Made by a program: the position numbers and the translations under genes
In this document: positions 10,201 to 25,200 of the stretch, one piece after another
Position numbering within the stretch: position 1 is the stretch's first letter
Layout: each line of letters opens with the position of its first letter
The notes under the pieces: generated by a model
Database searches by the model: none
Told to the model about the DNA's origin: nothing
The model's input: only the letters and a program-made list of their open reading frames with translations
Assembly: GCA_903813345.2 (NCBI GenBank)
Contig: CAIIXF020000008.1
Location: forward strand, 11,623,278-11,683,277
Length of the DNA: 60,000 nt
Origin: Owenia fusiformis
Lineage: Eukaryota; Annelida; Polychaeta; Sabellida; Oweniidae
Direction: 5' to 3'

Positions 10201-13200
10201 AAAGAATGATTTCATTGAAAACTATATTTTTAACTCCCTGTCCTTGGAGAATTGTGTCAAATTACTCGACATGGAGGAAAATATAGTATTAGAAACAATA
10301 CTTGGCAGCAGAGTTGACTTTCAACTCGATGATACTCAATTTACCGAGTTCATTCTTTCGTGTGCTTAGGACTTAGCACACATAGACATTTACTTTAAAT
10401 CATGCTCATTCAATGCGCGTATATATGTTTTATATGAATTGGTGTAAATAGATACTTACTATGAAACTCTACGATAAAATGCAGAAATACTTTGTAATAT
10501 GTAAATTTTAAAGCTGTTTTTGTTTTATAAATCTTCTTGTAAGGAGGAAATAAAGATACAATAAAGATACTATACAATATGACATTTTATTATTGAAATA
10601 GTGCGTCCTTTGTTGAATCTTTGCATTGATAGTGTGTTTTGCACTGTATCTTGGAGTATTTGATGATTAAAAGATTTCAACTTTTCTTTGAACAATGGCA
10701 GGAAATTTTAATATTTGAGAAGTTAAAAGCTGGTTTCACCAATGGTACCTATGTGATTGTAGTTTGGTTTCAGAGAGTGCTGTTTTCAGGGTTTTGAGAT
10801 TTAAAGATTAACCATTTTGTTTTCACTCAGTTGTAACTGGTATGATAATTTCTGTTCATTCAATGTTGTCTTGGGGTGTTATACTCTGAAGTAAATGAAG
10901 TTATTCAGTGTGATAATGGCAGCCATTTTGAATTTAGTTGCCATCTTAAAAATTCCTTTCTGAGCAGAGTCCTATACCTAAGGCATGAGCAAACCTGAGT
11001 CAAACACATCAACTGGTATTTGTGTTATGCTTACATTATTGGTAAACAGTACTCTAATAAATTCTTTGAGTCAAGATAAATCAATTATATAAATTAAGAC
11101 AGAGATTCTATGATTTATGTTGTAATTTATGAAGAAAGATTTTATTCCATTCATTGTAAGTATATTGAAATCGCAATGGTCATAATGAAATCTGAGGTCA
11201 TACATATAAATGTATACAGTAAACCTGTCTTAGTGAACACCTCTCTCTTGTGAACATATGTCTCTAATGGACATCCTTCCTCCTCACATACTCTACTGAC
11301 TTCTGTATAAATTACCCTCTCCGTAGTGAACATCTACCAATACCGAATGTTTTTCTCGGCAAAAAATGTTCAATATACACAGGTTTTACCTTACATATAA
11401 TCTAAGTCTTTGTTACTATTTTACGATCTTAAATTTCTTCCAATTCAAATTCTTTCACCCAAATGGTGGGGGAAAGGGGGTATTAGACATTGTTTCTTTT
11501 CACGTTAGATCATGGTTTTGGGCTATATGGGGTTTGTTTTTCTTGACTGGTATGCACTTAGAGTTTTGCTTTTTCTTGCTAAGTTCCATTACAACTTTTG
11601 GTCCTTTCCCTTTGGCACTAGTGCTTATATATTCAAGCTAAAACACTTTTCAATGTTTTGGACATTTAAAGGATTCCCCCTGATAATGTATCGGTCATGA
11701 AGCTGATGTCTCAGTTGGTTGGTCTTGAGCATTCTGATTGAGCACTTTAAATTTTTTATTGAAATGTTGTCTTGGTTACATTTATTGGTCTATAATGGAC
11801 TCATACATACCACAATATAGACCAGTTAATCAATTGTTTTAGTTATTGTGACATCTTGGCCATGATGCAACTGAGATAGAATAGGGGAAAGATAACTATG
11901 TTTAAGGGGTGGTGTCCAAATGTGAAAAGTTGTTGAAGAATGAAGTTAATGTTACGGGTGGAAGATGGGGGATAAGTGAAAATATTTTCATGGGAAGGGG
12001 GAATTCACATTTTAGGTATAATTAAGAAGAGAGTAAAGTATGGCCTGTAAAAATTATCCATCTATACGTGGATTGTTGAAATTAAGCATTTATGGTTAAG
12101 GACATGAAATATTGTGTCAATTACTTGATATGATATGCCTGGTAAATATGCTACACTACATACAAGGTTTTTTGAACATTTACCCTAATTAATAAAACTT
12201 TCTTATTGTAACAGTGTTGAGTTGAAGGCATGTTGCTTGACACCACATGGGGGATCTATTTATATAAATATTATGTCTAATTCCAGCTATTCAGAACTAT
12301 CTCTCACCAATCAACTGCAGCTAAAATGTGTCACTGGAGAACAAGTAAGTCAGAATAGCAATTGTTATTATGATATAGATTTGACAATGTGAGGTCGGAA
12401 TTGGGAAAATTTCTTAAGCACTAACATTACATCATAACAATGGGTAATTAATCTAAATTAGTTTCTTTTTTAAACTTTTTCATCATCATTCACATATCCA
12501 AGGGGATTCGTTTTAATTAAGAGGTCTATTCAACTTCTGAACTGACATTTCTGTTCTATCTGATAATGGTTATATATTACCAAACAATAAATTCAAGGAG
12601 AAATAAATTAAGTAAATGAAGATCCTAAAGCAAATTACTTGTTTCACAGCATCATTAATATCATATTCATACATACTTACTGTCTCATCACTGTCAGAAG
12701 GCATATCATTTTATGGTAAAATTTTACATATCAGTCATTCCTTCAATGTTACTAATGATACTCAGATCTTCACCTCATTTCACCAGATTATCAGTTAGTA
12801 CAGAAAGGAAAAGACCAAAAGTTATTATAAAACCCAGTATTTTTTATCATTATTTCAAATTTTGTTGACAATAAGTTTATTGAGTAACAATTTCAGACCT
12901 TGAATGGTGGAAATTTTCAATTGGTGTTAATGAAATATCACAAATTCAAAGATGACTGTTAATATCCGCACCTTGTGCACATTATATCCGCACCGCTTGT
13001 TTCCGTATAGCACAGTCTGTATAGGGTGTATCTAGTACTCTAATTATATATTGCTCAGACTTACAGACAGATTTTCGCTAGATCCCTACCAAACTTCATC
13101 ACTAGGGTATATAACCATTCATTACAAACTTAAATACTGAATATTTAAAAGATGCATCAGACAAAACCAGAAGTAAACTGTCTGTAAAAACTAGGTAATA

Positions 13201-16200
13201 AAAAATAAACATGCTCTAATCTCACAGACAGCCATTACTACCTGTTGTTATTGAGGTGATTCAACAGTGTGCCTTGGATACCCCATACCCAGTCTGCTTA
13301 AACCAGGCACCTCAACAGCCATCTTATCTAATAGCCAGGTTATTGTACATCAAAAGATGGTCTAGAAAGTTTGTTATTGCACCACTTAGACCATCAAGAG
13401 TTAGAGAAGCTTCATAAGCTTATTGAAACACAACTATGAAGTACAACCAGATATCTTACCCAGATTTGCTTAATACACTTAACTTTATTCTACCAGATAA
13501 CAGACGTGTACTTTTCTCAATTGTTAATGGTCCAAGACAGATTATAAGATAAAAAAACAATACTATTTGGATCATTGTAAATTTTTTTTGCAATTAGATA
13601 CTGTTCTACTGAAGGCAGAAAATAATTTTATTTCTGTTCACTAGTACAATAACGTCATTTCTAAGGGCAATATAGTGAAATATTGGACAAAGGCCCGAAG
13701 GCCCAAGGTCCAATATTTCACTATATTGCTCGCAGAAATGACGTTATTAGTATTATTACCACCGTTAACGACCAGGGCTGAAATAGCAAGAAAATCTTAC
13801 GCACTGAACGATATCTAATTTCCCGGGGAAAATTGCCGGTCCAGAATATATTCTAGACCGGTCCATATGGACCACCACCATGACGTCACACACTTCTCAG
13901 GTCGATAAAGTAAAATGAACGCCTTCTGAACTAGCATTAAAACCCCTAGAACTGGCCCGGCAAGGTGGTAATAATCTCAATTATTTGATAAGTCTATAAA
14001 GCAAGATTTTGTAATTTGAATTCAAAAACAACCACTGGCACCACACTGGTCATTGTATCAAGTCCACCAAGTACATTTTCTGTAGCTGGATATACTAAGG
14101 GTGTGAATAAGGAATCACATAAAGTACCCAAAAAATTAGAAATGTAAAAGTGTACCAACTTGCTTCAACATCAATTCAAAGCCTTATTTGCTAGGTTTAC
14201 ATGCCCAAGTCACTTATTTTAATCTAGAAGTGCATCAAATCACACCCATATTGAGATAAATGATTGTATGGTAACAATCTAGGGATCCTATTAGGTAAAA
14301 GCATAACCATGGGTGTCTCACACGAACAAAAGCTAGGAGACAGACAAATGAATGGATTATATGAAAGCACATGTTCAGACCATGTGGACGTGTTACAATT
14401 AATTCAAATTGCGTAATAAAAATCTAAATTTTTCTCTTAAAATATCATATCATAATTAGCCGGTTACTAAGATTTATTTTGAGCTTAATGATAGATGTTG
14501 CACATTTTTAATGAGTCTACCGGTGTTATAATCAATTATCCAGAATCAAGCACAAGAAAGGGTATCATTAGGTGATCATATAGGTGATGGGGTCAAATAA
14601 CTCCCTGGAGATTTTCTAATTACTATGGTATGTTTCAGATCTACAGTAGGCTCTTACGCTACTGATTGACTGATGAAGTTCAATCCAGGCTCACTTGATC
14701 TGACTATCTAGCCAGCTAGTATGGAACTAGAAGTTTTTATATTTAGGATTTTTATGGGATAATGTACAGTATGGTTTGTAATTTTATAATTAAGTGCACT
14801 CAAATTATAATAACTATACACTATGCTCAAAAGATAGATGTTGAATATCTGATGGAAGCGCATGTCCTTTTTCTTAAAGGGACAACAAAGCATATGTAGA
14901 CCTTTTTAAAATTGTCAAATTTTCAGACAAGCTTTGTCAAGCCCTTAAGTCAAACAATTCTGATGGCGATTCTTAATTTACAAGGCTTTTTGGCTATAAT
15001 TTATATCCTTTTTACAATTTCTGCACTTTAAAGCTAAATTAATTTCAATAATGATCATATATCTAAAACTCTTTCTTGACAATAATCTAGTGTAATAAAT
15101 AAAACTTACAGGGTATTTATCAATCCTTTAGATCTAAAATGTCAACAAAAAGAAGACATGATATATGACTGTGGATTTTGATGTACGCCAGTGAATTAGG
15201 TTGGGTTAAATAAATAAAATACAAAGTCTTGCACCAACAAGGGGTACTAAATCCGGATTTAGACCAAGAAAACATACATAGTATGAGATAAACATGTCAA
15301 TAACTCATTCCTATAACCCCAAGAAGCTCAACTGAGTTATCTCAAAACAGTAGCATTAAGTGATAGCAACCATACTATCAAAGGGTGCACAATGACAAAA
15401 ACATAAAATAGTGATCAATACAAAATAAACAGCTCCATGGGGACTTGGCTCACATGGTGATGTGGTTTAAATAGGAGTGCCATTTTGGCTACTGCTTAAA
15501 GAATGTTATGACAAAAGTATCACCTTCTTGATTACAAGAGCTTGTTAGGCCAATCAGTGAACTACCTAGAATACTTTTGAAGATAAATTAAAATAATGTT
15601 TAGAGACCAAAGGACATTAATCAGATACAGGCTCACGCTAGCTGTTTTACCTAAAAAAATAAAATTCAACCACATCTACTCTAAATCAATACCAAGGCAC
15701 AGTGTGAATGAGATCACACCACCAAGTAGGCGCCATTTATTAAGTGATGACAAGAAAAATTGAAAAATACCTTTTCAGGGTGTGATAAAAATAGGAAATA
15801 AATAAAATCACGGATATTGATATATTATAATGTCACCTGGTTGCGATTAAATTAGATAATAAATTAGATAATAACAATGCTCAGTTATAGCAAATCCCAT
15901 CGAACAGCCATGGCTGCCATTTTTGAAGATGGCTGCCTGGTAGCAAAATTGTCACTAAACCATGATTGCTTCGAAGTATTCATAGATAAATTTTCAACAA
16001 AACGGCTTAACTGCTTTCCCAGTTAGGCAATGAGGTAGAGTATCACAATTAAAAATCGCTGCCATTTTTCTAAATAAATAAAATGCTTCATAACATTTCT
16101 CACATGTATCATTTAACAAAATCACTACTTTGCTTTTTCAGTTATAGCAAACACACGTAAAATAACTCATAATAAAAACGTTGACCATTTTCAAAATTTC

Positions 16201-19200
16201 CGCTCAATGGCCAAATTGTCACAAGAAAGTATTATGCTTCTAAAGGGTCACATGTAAAATTCCATACAACTACTCCACTACTTTGTGAGTTATAGCAAAA
16301 AAAAATAATACACATAAAATGGCAGCCAAATTGTCAAAACGAGTGTATCAATGTTTATGAGAATGCACATATCAAATATGAATACATCATAATTACATTA
16401 TTTACCACATTATTATGAAAGGATTTAAGTGCATTGTTTGCTGAATCATACCATGAAGGTGTTGTTTCCAAACCTTTGCATGACCGCGCAAAGTTTAGGA
16501 AACAACGTTTAAGTGGAATGAAGCAGCTACAATGCACTGTCTTGGGCTTAAATTCTTTTCACACATTGCAATTTTTTCTATAAAATGTCTCTAAAAGGAA
16601 TGAAATCACTAAAAGAACACATTTACGATGAAATTTTTTGCAAGGGTCAAGTTGGCAAGTCATCAAATCCAATGTGAAAAATCCATTCATCACCATGACA
16701 ACTGTTTAACTAGTGACATTGCATGTGTTATTGATATTTCACACACTGTTCATTATGTGAATACTCTGTTCGGATTGGCTGGAATCGGACACACCTTGCC
16801 TCGCTATATGTGAATAAGATATTAGTGACGAGACCTCATAATAAATATGAATTCCAGTATTTAGGTAAATATTTTAGATTTTTCTTTTTATCTTGAAACC
16901 ATTTCAACTTACTACTAAATATTAAAATAAAATAAAATCTGGCCCTGCAGTACATCACAAAGGAATAGATTGCACAGCTTAGCAACTAAGAATTTATAAT
17001 GTATTCATATTCATGAGCAATCTGCATAAAAATCTGAAAGTTTGTTTCATTTATTAACTGATATTTCCAGCATTATACCAATGTATCATTCCAATACAGT
17101 GAAGGCATACTTTGCAGCATTAATAAAAATTCATACCATTTCAAATTTAAAAGGTTTTATTATATTATTGAAGTGAATATATTTATTTTTCATGATTGAA
17201 TGATAAACACTATACTTAAAGCATACTTTGTACAGAAATCAAAGCATTGAGAGAGCCATTTTGAATTTTACGATGCAGAAATCTGAAAATGTACAAAGTA
17301 TATTTTAATATAATCTTAAATACCTTCAATTTTGCATATAATAAAGCCAAAAACATTTAAATTTACTCTTATAGTTCATAATAATTAAGCATAAACATAC
17401 ATAATTATTAGAAGTTTTAAAATAAGCTGTTACAACACATATTTTGAGTGGTGTAGAGTCAAATTTCAAAAAACATCCTGTACTTAAAGTACAATTCATG
17501 TAATGTTCTAATTCATTTGTTTTATGAATCTGGCATGATTTAAGCACATGCAATAATAGGCCTGGATCCGTTGCACGGAAACTGGCTGTCAGAAATTGGA
17601 ACTTTTACAGGGGAAAGAGTATGGATTCTATAGCGCCAGATGTAGACGTTTTTATGCTGTGAAGGTGAGACATATGAATGATGAATCAGACTCTCAATTT
17701 AGTATTTTTCCTGTTCTTTAATGTGTGTATATTATGATATGATGAAAGATTAAATGTTTGTTATACAACCTTTCATTGTTGAAATTGAGTATAAATTATA
17801 TTATTGATGCAGTTGGTAGTTTGTAGTATCTTGATGGTGTGATGTTCCTTAAATGCCAAAAAATAAATCATTCATTAATGTTTTATTACATTATGCTTTA
17901 TTCAAACCAACAAACAACATTGAGAATCGGACACCATTTAAATACAATGTCCATCCTCCAAAGTCTTAAAGTGGTATATCTGAGATCATGATGTTTATGG
18001 GTTGGTTATAAATGTCTGCAGTTGGAGTTCTTTTTAGTATTACAGTGCTAATCTTTCCAGTTTTATGTTAAAGGTTAGAACCTTCAGGTAGTTATATGCT
18101 ACTCAATTTAATCCAAATCATTACCAAGTTCTATTGATATTTAGTCTACACGGAGCATGTGGAAACTTGAAAAGAGCTAAAAATCTTGCAAAAAGCTATG
18201 AGTATTACCTAACATTTGATAGTTAGATAATTGATGCACTGGTATTTTGTATTCACAAATAAGCAAAGCATTCGCAGAAGACACATACTTCCTTTTGCTA
18301 AAAGGTATTTCAAAGGATTTAGTTACAATGTTTATTTAGTTTTGGATTTTTTAAAGATTCCAAGCAATTCCAATCTGATGTTTATCCTGACAGCAAGCCG
18401 AGAGTAGTTCAACTTGTTGACTTTCGACATCGCTACTGAAGGGGCTCCATGTAGAATTCATTTCAATTTCAATGTTTTATTTCTTATTGCTATTACTACA
18501 TTATTTGATGGACTTTCATTCAAAATTGTTCCCTTATTTGAAGGTTTATTATGTTGTACTAAATGTAAGAAAATGTGATGTTTTGTAGTTGTTGAATTTG
18601 GTCCAATCAAACAAATAGTTTTAATTGTGGTAATCCATGTCATCTTGTTTTTTAAGTCAGGATAACAAAGTAGAAGAATGGGAAGAGTAATTTAATCTAC
18701 TTTATCTGAAAAATTCTTGAAAATTAAAGTAGGAGCAAGAAACAGAGAGTGTGAAATGGGGGAAACAATCTTTAAACAGTGACTGCCAGTTTCCCTTATA
18801 ATTTTTACTGAACGACTAAAAAAGAATCGAAATATCAAATTAATAAAAATTACCAAAAGTTACTCTCAAATTGTCTGTAGTCTTTGTTTCCTCTTTAATT
18901 AAAAAATACAATAGGGGATGAGATGGATGAAACAAAGGCGTATATAACAAAAACAAAACAACCCAGACCTCTTAATTGATACAATTATCCAGATAGAGCC
19001 ACTTGAGAACAATTCTAAATGTTTATTACTCAAACTTCACTTATACAACTCAGGAGCAAGGATTAAGTTGGTGGTGATAAATATTTTCTTGCTTTCATCT
19101 GTGGCAAAACGATTAATAGCATGTCTGAATGATATAATGTATATCATTGTTTTTCTCAAATGTTGCCCGTTGTCTTTTTAATTAAATTTTTTGCCAGATT

Positions 19201-22200
19201 TGATATTTTTACTAAAATAAGTTGATCAAAGTGACACCATGTCTCATTCTCTTCTTTTACATTTTGAAGAGTTCCACCACAATGGACTTTTTCTCAACAT
19301 GCTTTCTCCCTTTTCAATTGCATAACAGTTGGGGATAACTAACGTACAAGTACACCCACTGACCACATTATTTATTTACTCTCCAGGTAAGCCAGTCTGT
19401 TGGTGAAATATGCTATTACCAGGCCAGCTAGAAGTTTGTTGATAGTGGTTGAATATTTGTTTATAAAATTGTGGGAGATCCGCCAGGTATGAGTGAGCAG
19501 TATATAACCAAACAGGTTTTATGGTCTAGCAAACTGATGACTTCCAGGTTGGAAAAATTCCAAAATTAACTAGATAGCAGCAACACCAAGGCGTAGCAAA
19601 TCCCATCAAACAGCCGTGTTTGGAAATGGTCGCCTATTAGATGAATTGTCATGTTACAAATGAAATACTTACAGTATAGCTCCACTACTTTTCAAGTTAT
19701 AGTGAAAGGTAAAATAACTAATATAAAAATTGCTGTATTTTTTTCAAATGGTTGCATATCAGACAAATTGATAGTTTTGTTCAACTATTTTTTCAGTTAT
19801 AACAACAACATAAATTAACACACATAAAAATGGCCATTACTTTTCAAAATGGCTGCTCACTAGAAAGTGTAATATGCTTCCAAATTTCCGAAATAAAAAT
19901 TTGCAAAAATTGCTTTTCCATTTCTCCAGTTTATAGCAAAAAATAGAAATAACTCACTCGACCAATTGTCATAAAAAATGTAATAAGATTCAAAGTATTC
20001 ACAAATAAAATTTCAACAAAATCGCTCCACTACTTTTCCAGTTGTAGCAAAAAACGTAAAATACAAGTCAAAACTGTCATTAGACAGTGTACCACGATGG
20101 CCACCATTTTTCAAGATGGCCACATGTTTTTATAAGATAATAAGATTTCAACTTCATTATTATCCTTTATAAGTTTTTGCATTGCAAACTTAGTAATATT
20201 ATATATTTACATGGCAAGACAAAGATACTGTAAAATTTACATTATAATGGTGGCCATTTTAAAAATTGGCTTTTGAGCAGAACTTGTACTTACATGGGAC
20301 ATACACATATAAAATATAAACAATATTGGGCCAACAGTATTGGAGTTATTGCCCACACAGACGGACAGACCTACACACGGACAGACAAGAGTTTTTCTCT
20401 ATATCCCCATGAACTTAGTATGAGTAAATATACAGAGCTGGAGTTAATTTTCAGCCGTAGATGATAGTACTATTTGTATGATAAATATAGTACATACAGT
20501 TTGCATAATTCAAAACACTATTGCTTTTTTGTTGTTTATTTTATTATTTTGGAGATTTAATCATTACAAACATGTTCATCAGTCATTCTTTGGAATTATT
20601 CTAACCTGTATTTTATTTTTTGCTTATGTTTAGTTACACACAAAAATCCATACAGAAATAGAGTTTAGTAATGCCATCTTTTCAAATTAAGTTATTTGTT
20701 TTGAAGTTTTGAAGTTTCAGTAAAGGATATACACAAAAATATTGGATTTGAAGCCTAAATGAATAAAATAGTGTAACCACTTGTTAAAGGTGCCGGTGAT
20801 AAAAGATGGTGGCAATATCAATATGTCACATCTTTAAAGGTAACAATAGTAGCCTGGACAAAATTGTTTTAGGATCAATTTTTCTTTTATAACTTTTTTA
20901 ATTTTCAGTATTATCAAAAAAAACCAATTACATATTTGAAAACAAGATTTAAAATTAATTCAACTTTATTATCATTTTATACAATGGTGTCAATGCACCT
21001 AATTACAGGTGCTGATCAACAAAATGGTGGCCATATCACATCTTTTAAGGTAACACTATTAAACTTGATTATCATGGTGTCGAAGAACCTACCTTTGCTT
21101 TAACAATACTACTCAAAGGTGTAGTGTTGCCAGACATCTTCCTCAGTGAGGGTACAACATACAAGTTACAAGTGACAGTGGCAGAAACTGGATTTCCAGG
21201 TAGACAAAAGAAAAGCTTCTTCTTCCCATCATACTTTGCAGTGGCAAAAGTAGTAGGTTTACTGTAAAAACCAAAGTGATGTTATGTAGTGGGTATTGAT
21301 TTACAATTATCACCCCTGGCTGTAATGGATGTAATTATTAAACTTCATGAAATTGCTTTTGCTGCCATCTTTTTAAGAAAGCAGTGGATTTCTTAGAAAG
21401 ACTTGCAGCTCTATTTGTGCATGTAGCTCTGACAACTTACCCTGGTTTCATGAAGACACGTCCAAAATGAACCTTGGCATGCATATCAGCCTGTAAAACT
21501 GCCTTCAGTAAATCCTAAAACAGAAACATTTTGATCAAGTATGTTAAGCAGTGCATAGATTGACAATTTAAGCTAGCATTCACAAATTCAACTACTGGCT
21601 GACTGTTTAACTTACAATTTTATGGCAAATGCATTTAAATATGAACAGAAGTGGCAGGTTAAATTCATATTTAAATGATTTGGGCATAACATCTTATGTT
21701 AAACTGTCCGCTGGCAGTTGGATCCTAATGCTACCAATGGTTACAGTATGATTAAGTATAAAACTGATTTACAAAATGTAAGTGTTTATTTAAATATTGA
21801 GTCTAATTATAGGGATCCCATTTTGTGGATCTAACCCAACTAACCTAACAGGCTTACCTTTTCCCCCATGGAGACACCACCAGAAGTAACAATCACATCA
21901 CATGACTTTAATGCTTGACGTAACAGATTCATCAAAGATTGCGGGTCATCAGTAGCAACACCAAGGTCAACATATGTAAAGCCATGTTCCTTGAGAACAG
22001 CCATTAGGGTGGTTCTGTTACTGTCTCTGATCTTGCCAGGTCTTAGAGGCTGATCAGGTTCAACAAGCTAGGTGTTACAAATGAATACATATTAGAGAAC
22101 TGTGTGTTACCACGTATCATATTTTAAGTGGTTCAGAGGTGGACTGATGATGTGTTGGATGTTATCATGAGCATTTTTACTTCATTAATTTCCCCTTTCC

Positions 22201-25200
22201 CAAAATACTAAGAAATCTAAATTGGGTACATTTTAATGTGTAATGGAGGTTTGGAAGTTGTCATAACGATAAATAACATTAAACAGTCAAGGCAACAATT
22301 CATAGCTAGGGGACATGTAACAAAGAGTAAATATATGTTCTCATATTTGAAATAAACTTAACATCACATACCTCATTGCCTGTAGAAAGGACACCAACTG
22401 TAGGTGTTTTATAGCACATCACCTGAGCACCTGTGTTGGATGTTATCATGAGCATTTTTACTTCATTAATTTCCCCTTTCCCAAAATACTAAGAAATCTA
22501 AATTGGGTACATTTTAATGTGTAATGGAGGTTTGGAAGTTGTCATAACGATAAATAACATTAAACAGTCAAGGCAACAATTCATAGCTAGGGGACATGTA
22601 ACAAAGAGTAAATATATGTTCTCATATTTGAAATAAACTTAACATCACATACCTCATTGCCTGTAGAAAGAACACCAACGGTAGGTGTTTTATAGCACAT
22701 CACCTGAGCACAGCCTACAGTTGCAAGCAGGCCAAGCTCAGCAGGACCCAGCCTCATATCAGCACAAAGTATCTTGTCACCCTTACCAATATCACAACCC
22801 ATTGGTCTAGAAAACACAACCGAGTGTTTCATTGTGAAGTTCCTCAATATATTTTTAGGGACGTGTGAGGAGAAACAGATATTTTCTTGTATTTCATTAT
22901 TTGTAAATCATCTTAGTTATCTTTGGAAACGAGCATGTTTTTAAATGGTTATTTTAAGTAGGCCATTATATTCTTAAAAAATATTTATCCCTACCTTATA
23001 TCTTGACCAATTCTAGGGGCTTTAAGCACATTAATCTCTAGCTCAGTTTTACCATCATCCCCTTCTTTAGTAAGTTGAGTATCCTCCACCTGTATGACAG
23101 AGTCTGCACCTTCTGGAACAGGGGCACCAGTGCTGATCCGTAGACAGTAACCTGCAGTAACTCTGTTCTTGGGCTGTCAAATAAAACCCCAGCTAGTGTT
23201 GAACATGTATTACAATGACTTAACTACGAAAGAAGTATCCCATGATCTTGTCTTGGTGATACCAAATCCTAAATGGTGAGAAGATGGGGATGCCAGACAG
23301 TTGTACAGAAGATAGTTTGGAACAATCTTGTGACTGAATTGTCATGAATTGATTTTCTTGCAAAAACACAAATGGCAAGATTATCCTTTACTTGGTAAGT
23401 CCAACCTTGTCTTTAATCATGTGTTTAAGAGTAGATGATTGAGAAAATTTGTGAAGCTAACCCTTAGGAAAAAAGTTTAGGGCATTACCCTTGGTTTACC
23501 CAAATGTAGCATTAACTTACCTTAATGTCAACCTTAATCCAAAATTACCCTCAATATTTGGGAAATTAACCTAACTTTACTCATAACTAGATGTTGGGGA
23601 ATTATAAGGGTCAGTTAAGGGCTAAATATGTGTGATCTTAATATACCTAAATAAACCCCAATCGACCTTATTTTACCTTAATTAACCTCAGTTACCCTAT
23701 TTTCTAGGTTACTTTATGTAATCTGCTTTTTGTCTATAAATATCATTTATCTTAAAGAACTATAGTCTACCAGTCAGATGATAAGTATATATTGTATAAG
23801 ACCACTTGTATAACTAACAAAACTCTTATATGAGTTGAGCTGGAAGTCTTATATAACAAATAATATTTGGCTCTTATACTACCATGAAATGAAAATAAAA
23901 GTGACAACTACCTGATACTTATGATATATAAGATGTATCAACATGGCCAGTCTAGCCTTTTACATTATATAACATGCTGCAATCCTACCTGGAGCTGTTT
24001 TGGAAAGCATGAGAATGGTTTATTAGTGAGACTAGAGGTCTATTATTACAGCTCAATAATATTTGACTAAAAGGCACATTGTCAACTACTATTATGGGTA
24101 TGATTTAGTGGACTCTAAGCATGGCTTTTTGAGTCATTTTCCTTAAAAAGTAATTACTAGTATTTTATTTCATTGGCAATTATGTATTTTGTTAATTTTA
24201 AGCCTGATGACTTCCTCTTAAATATGTATTCAATATATGGCCGAAATCAATGTGACCCTCATTTCTGATAATAATTTATCATGATCTACCCTTGACATGA
24301 ACCTCGGTAAACATTAATTGAACCTTAATTGTCCCTTAAGTCCACCTTAATTTGCCCTTAAGTGCACCTTAATTATCCCTTGAGTGCCTGTATAATTTCC
24401 CTAAGTTTCCCTAATATTCCCATTGATTCACACCAGCCAACCATAACTTCCCCTATCATTTGATATTACTTATAGAAAATGGGATTCACTGACTGCTTAG
24501 GTAATTTAATGTTTTCTACTTGAACCCCTTGTTAGGAATCCCTAATACCATCACACTAGATTTGTACTCCCTTGTACTGTTTTGAGGAACCTGTATTTCT
24601 TCCAATATATGTGCTAGGGGTCTAGAATTTAAAGTAGTTAAAATTTGACTAGTTGGCACAATGGAAATGAAAGCAGAAATTACAATTATTTGAAAATAAT
24701 GAATTGCTTGACCTCTTAACATTCCCAATTTAAGCCCTTTGATAACTCTGGAGCCATTTCCAGAGTCGGGAATCTTTTTTCTTATTCAAGCTAGATCTCT
24801 AATATAACAAGTGAATTTTATTTGGCTTTTAGCCTATCGAGAAATTAAAATATAATGACAATAAAATTATAGTTCTGTTTTTTAAGACATTTAAATATGG
24901 CTAATCTAGCAATTCACATTGACAAGATAGTGTGATTCTCACTGGAGCTGTTTTGAGGGCCATGAATCTCTTCTGTTATTTAACCTAGATATCTAATATT
25001 ACAAGTGAATTATATTTGGCTTTATGGCTGGCAAGAAATAATCAGAGAAATGACGACTTCCTGATAGTTCTGTTTTATGAGAGGCCTTAACATGGCCAAT
25101 CTATAGCCATTTGCTTTGAAAACATATTGTGGTTCTCTCTGGGGCTGTCTCGAGGGCCATGTTTCCCTTTCATTATCTAACCTAGATATCTAATATTACA

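Larger units (their letters stand above)
7854..10575 (+). mobile_element. Decayed LINE (non-LTR retrotransposon), reverse transcriptase and C-terminus
   Basis: Plus-strand pieces read in order: an RT start ([10 protein letters not shown], 7854-8093), [18 protein letters not shown] (8259 on), a motif-A-like FLDNQKAYD, a TGA at 8574-8576, then in the same frame QGVGQGRVS and motif C as VADDTTII. After a disrupted stretch, [20 protein letters not shown] (about 9690) and a C-terminal C-x2-C-x-H-x3-C knuckle (CKRCKDF to HFMKC, 9899-10369) follow. The end shows AATAAAGATAC twice (about 10549-10570). The order and C-terminal knuckle fit an RTE/L1-like invertebrate LINE. The endonuclease is missing. 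It lies antisense inside the gephyrin intron and is surely inactive. Confidence 0.8.

Noticed and set aside
17575-17665. Possible exon after TTTTACAG
   Set aside because: Only about 20 codons, no recognisable sequence and no matching donor phase with gephyrin exons; it is also on the opposite strand.
22382-22430. An additional gephyrin exon in the first copy of the 281-bp duplication
   Set aside because: It repeats the end of the exon at 22653-22806 and has no acceptor or 5' part, so it is a partial duplicate and not a separate exon.
24516-24728. 70-codon minus-strand frame repeated at 27603-27815 and 32449-32661
   Set aside because: Conserved only because the 3.1-kb repeat unit is duplicated. 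The protein has no recognisable motif, and other frames are equally conserved.
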